Source of the DNA: Firmicutes bacterium UBA2116
GTDB taxonomy: Bacteria > Bacillota > Clostridia > Tissierellales > Sedimentibacteraceae
Reading direction: 5' to 3'
Assembly (NCBI GenBank): GCA_002331025.1
Contig: DCYG01000008.1
Location: 78,072-114,495, forward strand
DNA: 36,424 bases
The position numbers and the translations under genes were made by a program. Under the pieces are notes generated by a model. It was not told the DNA's origin. It searched no databases and saw only the letters and a list, made by a program, of their open reading frames with translations. Every line of letters starts with the position of its first letter. Within the stretch, counting starts at the first letter, position 1. This document shows, one piece after another, positions 32,841-36,424 of the stretch.

Positions 32841-33278
32841 ATGAGAATTAAGAAAGTGGCGATTTTTCTGTTAATAGGAATGTTATGTTTTAACCAAAAC
32901 ATTCCCGTATTTGCAGAAGTGTCACCAAATGTGGCTAAAGGTGTGGCTATAGAAACACCAATAACTCCACAGTGGGTAAACACTAATGATGTGAGACTTG
33001 ATTTGTATTTTGTAAATGGTAAAGCAGAGTGTGTAGGTATAATTAATGGCATCTCAGGTACTTCAAACATATCTGCAACATTTAAGCTGGAACGAAAGGG
33101 GTTACTTGGATGGTCACTAGAAAATTCATGGAGTACAAGTTCAAAAGGAGCCTCTCTATCATTTTATGAAACGGATGCTGTTGCAAAAGGCTATACATAT
33201 CGCCTTAGTGTAACTGCAAGAGTGACAACAAATGGAGTAACAGAAACAGTGAATACTTTCGCAGAAGGAAAGTACTAA
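32841..33278 (+). CDS. Small secreted protein, DUF6147-like
   Basis: This exported protein has 145 residues. The signal peptide ends at VFA before EVSPNV (about residue 26). The rest is a beta-rich domain of the look WVNTNDVRLDLYFVNGKAEC, SNISATFKLERKG, GASLSFYETDAVAKGYTYR. This pattern is known from small secreted proteins of Firmicutes (DUF6147 type), function unknown. ATG 32841 is chosen because GAAAGGG lies 10 bases before it. An in-frame GTG at 32832 is too close. It is the first gene after the second ECF promoter, so it is likely induced by the sigma factor. Confidence 0.75.
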   Translation: MRIKKVAIFLLIGMLCFNQNIPVFAEVSPNVAKGVAIETPITPQWVNTNDVRLDLYFVNGKAECVGIINGISGTSNISATFKLERKGLLGWSLENSWSTSSKGASLSFYETDAVAKGYTYRLSVTARVTTNGVTETVNTFAEGKY

Positions 33279-33317
33279 TTATGAAATGAAATCAGCAAAA
33301 TAGAAAGGGGAAACATT

Positions 33318-34130
33318 ATGTCAAATTTAAGAAAAATCTTAACACTTTCTTTGATACTAGCACTGTTAGGTAGTGCATCCATTTTTGTATATGCATCAGA
33401 GAAAACTATACCATCTACTATGCCGGCAGGTACTATTTTAACTTATGACGATCAACTGAATCCAAATATCACAGTTGATGAACAGATGCAAAAGAGCAGA
33501 ATCATCAATGTTGAAAAGGATATTGGCAGCGCAGAAGATCTGCTAGCTGAAGAAGCTGTTTACCAGAAAATAAAAAAGGATGCAAAAGACAATGAAGTTG
33601 TTTCTATTCCGTATGAATTACCAGCTCCCTCTGAAGGAATGATAGTTATTTACGGTTCTGATGGACAAATTAATCGTATTTATAGTCCGGAAACAAAAAT
33701 TACACCATTCGCAAGTGTACCCAATGAAGGTAAGGCACTACCATACCCGTCAAGGCTATCTCCTAACACATATGAATATGGTTCATATCCGAATGTTACA
33801 ACTATAACATCAAGCCATGTTTTAGGAGAAGGTAGATTTACAGTTTATCGTGCAGGCGTAGGCGGATCTGGCACCATAGGTTCTAGTGGTAAGACGTTAG
33901 GTACAGGGGATGTTGCCACAAAACAATCGGTAGATAATGCAAAGCATAATACTGCTTTAAACGCACGTGCCACAAGTACAGATGTATTAAAAACTGTATA
34001 TAAAAATGATATTGGATATATGGGAAATTCAGTTCTTGATGTGTATTTTTGGGGGTGGAATGATCCCTACTTTGGATATATGTACAGTGATACACTGTCA
34101 TTTCCAGGAAGGTATTACTACGAATATTAA
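33318..34130 (+). CDS. Secreted protein with possible double-psi barrel-like C-terminus
   Basis: This exported protein has 270 residues with a signal peptide ending near VYA (residue 26). No family was recognised with certainty. The middle (about 27-135) is acidic and variable. Residues about 190-250 (GTGDVATKQSVDNAKHNT, then KNDIGYMGNSVLDVYFWG) recall double-psi beta-barrel domains of the RlpA/3D type, where an ATK-DNP-GT pattern is followed by D-G and LD. Candidate key residues are D231 and D241. If the resemblance is real, a cell-wall role would follow. The gene is 39 bases after the DUF6147-like gene and has GAAAGGGG as ribosome binding site. Confidence 0.6.
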   Translation: MSNLRKILTLSLILALLGSASIFVYASEKTIPSTMPAGTILTYDDQLNPNITVDEQMQKSRIINVEKDIGSAEDLLAEEAVYQKIKKDAKDNEVVSIPYELPAPSEGMIVIYGSDGQINRIYSPETKITPFASVPNEGKALPYPSRLSPNTYEYGSYPNVTTITSSHVLGEGRFTVYRAGVGGSGTIGSSGKTLGTGDVATKQSVDNAKHNTALNARATSTDVLKTVYKNDIGYMGNSVLDVYFWGWNDPYFGYMYSDTLSFPGRYYYEY

Positions 34131-34161
34131 AGGTTAAATAATTTATAGGGGGATTTCAATT

Positions 34162-35163
34162 TTGAAAAAAAGAATTTTGATTGTATCCATTGTTTTGGTA
34201 TGTCTCGTATTATTAACAATTTTTATAATTAATAGGGATCCCCCTATTAATAACTATATTTCAATAACAAGTTCTAAGGAAAATATTGACACTGGTAAGA
34301 TAACTACAAAAATAATGGTTTATGATATTAAAACAAAATCAACAGAAGAAGTATTTCAATTTGAATATAGTGCACAATATCCTTTAGGATATTACGATGC
34401 TAAATCAAAGTCAGTGTATTATACCAAACGCATAAGCATAGGTGAGAATATTGGGGACAATATATTCGTTTTTGATTTAAAAACTTCTCAAGAAAGACAA
34501 TTAACAAAGGATCTTTTCGCTGTTAATTATATAATTTCTGATGGTGACAAAATATTTTTTGTAGGTCGACCTAACGGCAGTCAAGTTCTTAAATTAGGAG
34601 TTATTGATTTAAAAACTAACAGTATATCTTATTGGGGGGATGAGGATACCAATGTTGAGGCAATTACTATTGATAGAAAGCAAAAGAAAATTATAGCCTC
34701 TACCTATTCTGAAAGAGAAAGAGTTTACAATGTTACACATCAAGATGGACCAATAGGACAAGATAATATGAAAATGCCAACACATACAGTTTATGAAATT
34801 GATTATAGCTTTGAAAATACAAATAAACTGTTTGAAGAAGCTTTGTGGATTAGAGCAGTGATGGTTCATGATAGTGACGTATATGCATTGTGTGACCAAA
34901 AATATAATAATTCTGCAGAACCATCCACTTTATACCGCTATAATAGAAATGAGAAAATAATTTATACTAGCGAATGGAATACACACCGCTTGCAAGTTGG
35001 AGATGCTGGATTTTCATCAGATGGGCATCATATTTTTTCAATATCTTCAGTAGATAAACAAAGAGGAATTTATGATTTTGATTTAATAACAGGTGAAGTA
35101 TATCCTATAATGATTCAAACAACTGGTTTTATAAATAACATACAAGTAGTTAATTTTAAATAA
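34162..35163 (+). CDS. Membrane-anchored propeller-like protein
   Basis: This 333-residue protein has one N-terminal TM (about 4-24, ILIVSIVLVCLVLLTIFII) and an extracytoplasmic region with repeats of the kind NIFVFDLKTSQERQLTKD, LGVIDLKTNSISYWG and GIYDFDLITGEVYPI. That rhythm is typical of TolB/PQQ-like beta-propeller blades. There is no catalytic motif. It begins with TTG, supported by ATAGGGGGA 8 bases upstream. It is the third gene after the second ECF promoter and may be a ligand- or wall-sensing partner in the same stress response (inference). Confidence 0.65.
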   Translation: MKKRILIVSIVLVCLVLLTIFIINRDPPINNYISITSSKENIDTGKITTKIMVYDIKTKSTEEVFQFEYSAQYPLGYYDAKSKSVYYTKRISIGENIGDNIFVFDLKTSQERQLTKDLFAVNYIISDGDKIFFVGRPNGSQVLKLGVIDLKTNSISYWGDEDTNVEAITIDRKQKKIIASTYSERERVYNVTHQDGPIGQDNMKMPTHTVYEIDYSFENTNKLFEEALWIRAVMVHDSDVYALCDQKYNNSAEPSTLYRYNRNEKIIYTSEWNTHRLQVGDAGFSSDGHHIFSISSVDKQRGIYDFDLITGEVYPIMIQTTGFINNIQVVNFK

Positions 35164-35210
35164 AAATGGAGCCTTATGGTTATTAAATGAATAAGGTAAG
35201 TTAAAATAAA

Positions 35211-35253
35211 GAACTGGTGACGCTCATATTAATAATAGGATCGTCACCAGTTC
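35211..35253. repeat. Long perfect inverted repeat without a T tract
   Basis: GAACTGGTGACG (35211-35222) and CGTCACCAGTTC (35242-35253) are perfectly complementary over 12 bases around a 19-base loop. No T run follows on the right, and the left flank is A-rich, so it could terminate leftward transcription or be a mobile-DNA scar. It begins the 459-base gap between the propeller-like gene and the last lipoprotein gene. Confidence 0.7.
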
Positions 35254-35263
35254 ATGTGATTGA

Positions 35264-35383
35264 TTAATAGAATCGCGTTATAAATATCTGGTATTACTTA
35301 AACGGAATTTTAAGAGCTTTAATGACAACTCAAAATCTGCAGATGCAGACAGAACAACAGTAGAGATAATTGACACTAAGTAA
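35264..35383 (+). pseudogene. Possible 3' remnant of a gene
   Basis: This is an open frame of 39 codons without a start codon, ending in TAA at 35381-35383. It reads LIESRYKYLVLLKRNFKSF at first and ends ADADRTTVEIIDTK, which looks like real protein C-terminus and not random AT-rich DNA. It follows the 12-bp inverted repeat. It may be what is left of a gene lost by deletion. Chance is not excluded. Confidence 0.25.
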
Positions 35384-35420
35384 AAAGCAAGAAAAAATCG
35401 TAAATTTTAAAAATAAAAAA

Positions 35421-35454
35421 TTGTAGGGAAAATATTAATTAAAACACGATATCA
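35421..35454 (+). promoter_or_regulatory. Putative ECF sigma promoter, copy 3
   Basis: TTGTAGGGAAAATATT (35421-35436), AAAAC (35441-35445) and ATAT (35449-35452) are present. The spacing equals that of copy 2. It lies about 170 bases before the next start codon, with no other gene between, so it likely drives the final lipoprotein. Confidence 0.65.
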
Positions 35455-35622
35455 AAAGGTTTTGCTCCTATTCATTATATAATAAAAAAGTGAGTATGAG
35501 TTCTCTCAATACACTGAGGCTAAACTTATTGCTATTGGATTTTTGTTTCGCTAAATATCATCTGAAGTTGCATCTTGAAGTGTAACATATGATTCCCAAT
35601 TATGAATTAAAAGGAGTGCCCT

Positions 35623-36411
35623 ATGAAAAAAAAGAAAACCGTAAATTGTAGAAACATAACAGCTCTTATGCTTATTTTTCTGTTACTAATGTGTACAGCT
35701 TGTGCAAAAAAACAAAATGAGCCTAAAACACCGGTTGATGATATTCCATCAGAACAAGGTACGCAAAACACATCATCAGCACTAGACACCATTCAACTAA
35801 ATTTTTCTCCTCGGGATTTTTCCGATATACCCCTTAATTCATTGGACGATAGCCAGATAGGAAGTATTGTTAAATCAACGAAAATTGATGATATAGTCAC
35901 ATACATTGAATATATACCCAAAGAGTTCAATGAAGAAAATCCTGAAGGTTATACCTATTCATATATTGAAGTTTCCGGGATAAAATATGCTTTGTTATGT
36001 TCTCTTGGTGAGACTTGGTATGATTTAACGAAAACAACGTTGGCTGAAACTGATACGGTCTATATAACAAATGAGCTGCGTGGCGCGAGCTACGGTGTCA
36101 CAATCTTTTTTGTGATAAAGGAAAAGATACCGTATATTATTTCGGAGATCGACGGATTTGCTCAAATTAGCGATATAGATGAAAATGGCACAAAGGAAGT
36201 GGTTTCTACTGTAGGCACAGTACCAGATACTTCAATTTATCTTTTTGATTTTGATAAACAAACAGTTAGTATTGCTAATATTAACGAACAATCAGGTACC
36301 AAGTATTCAATGTACGATGCCACAACGAACACTTTTAGTTTAGCCTTTGGACCCAATCAAAATTCAGTGACTTATGTCTATGAAACAAATGAGCGGTTAC
36401 GAGTTAAATAA
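35623..36411 (+). CDS. Lipoprotein of unknown function
   Basis: This exported 262-residue protein has a signal peptide of lysines, then ITALMLIFLLLMCTAC, with Cys27 the likely lipidated residue. The lipobox has Cys at -3, which is less usual. A Ser/Thr/Pro linker follows (about 28-55). The rest is beta-rich, with repeats such as AQISDIDENGTKEVVSTVG and IYLFDFDKQTVSIANI, of the kind seen in calcium-binding or propeller-like folds. The function is unknown. AAGGAG is the ribosome binding site. It is preceded by the third copy of the ECF promoter motif and so is a likely regulon member. It ends 13 bases before the window edge. Confidence 0.75.
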   Translation: MKKKKTVNCRNITALMLIFLLLMCTACAKKQNEPKTPVDDIPSEQGTQNTSSALDTIQLNFSPRDFSDIPLNSLDDSQIGSIVKSTKIDDIVTYIEYIPKEFNEENPEGYTYSYIEVSGIKYALLCSLGETWYDLTKTTLAETDTVYITNELRGASYGVTIFFVIKEKIPYIISEIDGFAQISDIDENGTKEVVSTVGTVPDTSIYLFDFDKQTVSIANINEQSGTKYSMYDATTNTFSLAFGPNQNSVTYVYETNERLRVK

Positions 36412-36424
36412 ACAAAAAGCAGCG

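Noticed and set aside
1..36424. CRISPR arrays, tRNA or rRNA genes, insertion sequences, prophage genes
   Set aside because: No regularly spaced repeats, no tRNA-like cloverleaf or rRNA segment, and no transposase, integrase or phage structural gene was seen.

Overview
The window is AT-rich DNA from what looks like an anaerobic low-GC Firmicute of the class Clostridia. The signs are strong GGAGG-type ribosome binding sites, several TTG/GTG starts, consensus TTGACA/TATAAT promoters, lipoprotein-type solute-binding proteins and tightly coupled operons. Genus cannot be fixed from the sequence. No tRNA, rRNA, CRISPR array or insertion sequence was seen.

Layout. (1) 14-602, minus strand: a VapBC-type toxin-antitoxin pair. 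(2) 742-863: a promoter, dyad and ribosome binding site that lead into no gene, possibly a deletion scar. (3) 856-10405: an OmpR-type two-component system facing away from a six-gene operon. The operon holds a propeller-like/solute-binding fusion lipoprotein, two sugar-type permeases, a membrane-fusion (HlyD/MacA-like) protein, a membrane protein with a MacB-like extracytoplasmic stretch, and a MalK/UgpC-type ATPase. Importer parts and exporter-like parts sit in one operon, under a divergent promoter carrying three copies of an 8-bp box. (4) 10506-15873: a RidA protein, a MerR regulator with a textbook 19-bp-spacer promoter, a two-gene chromate-type transporter, a LysR regulator and an old-yellow-enzyme oxidoreductase. 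(5) 15929-21281: a chemoreceptor with a possible sigma-28 promoter, then an AraC/PAS/degenerate-GGDEF regulator followed by an EAL-HDOD protein. These form a signalling island. (6) 21643-29519: an eight-gene operon joining a nickel/peptide-type ABC importer (binding protein, two permeases, two ATPases) to larB, larC and larE, which make the nickel-pincer nucleotide (NPN) cofactor of lactate racemase. No larA is present. A promoter and an intrinsic terminator precede the first gene, so attenuation is plausible. (7) 29694-31064: a 23S rRNA uracil methyltransferase of the RlmD/RlmCD type. (8) 31485-36411: an ECF sigma factor, its anti-sigma factor and four exported or membrane-anchored proteins. 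Three promoters here share one motif, which defines a probable small sigma regulon.

The best candidates for undescribed biology are the mixed importer/exporter operon (3), the AraC-PAS-GGDEF protein with its EAL-HDOD partner (5), and the ECF regulon with its three-copy promoter motif (8). The lar operon is recognisable, but its self-contained importer, three-cysteine LarE, unsplit LarC and leader terminator make it a useful variant.
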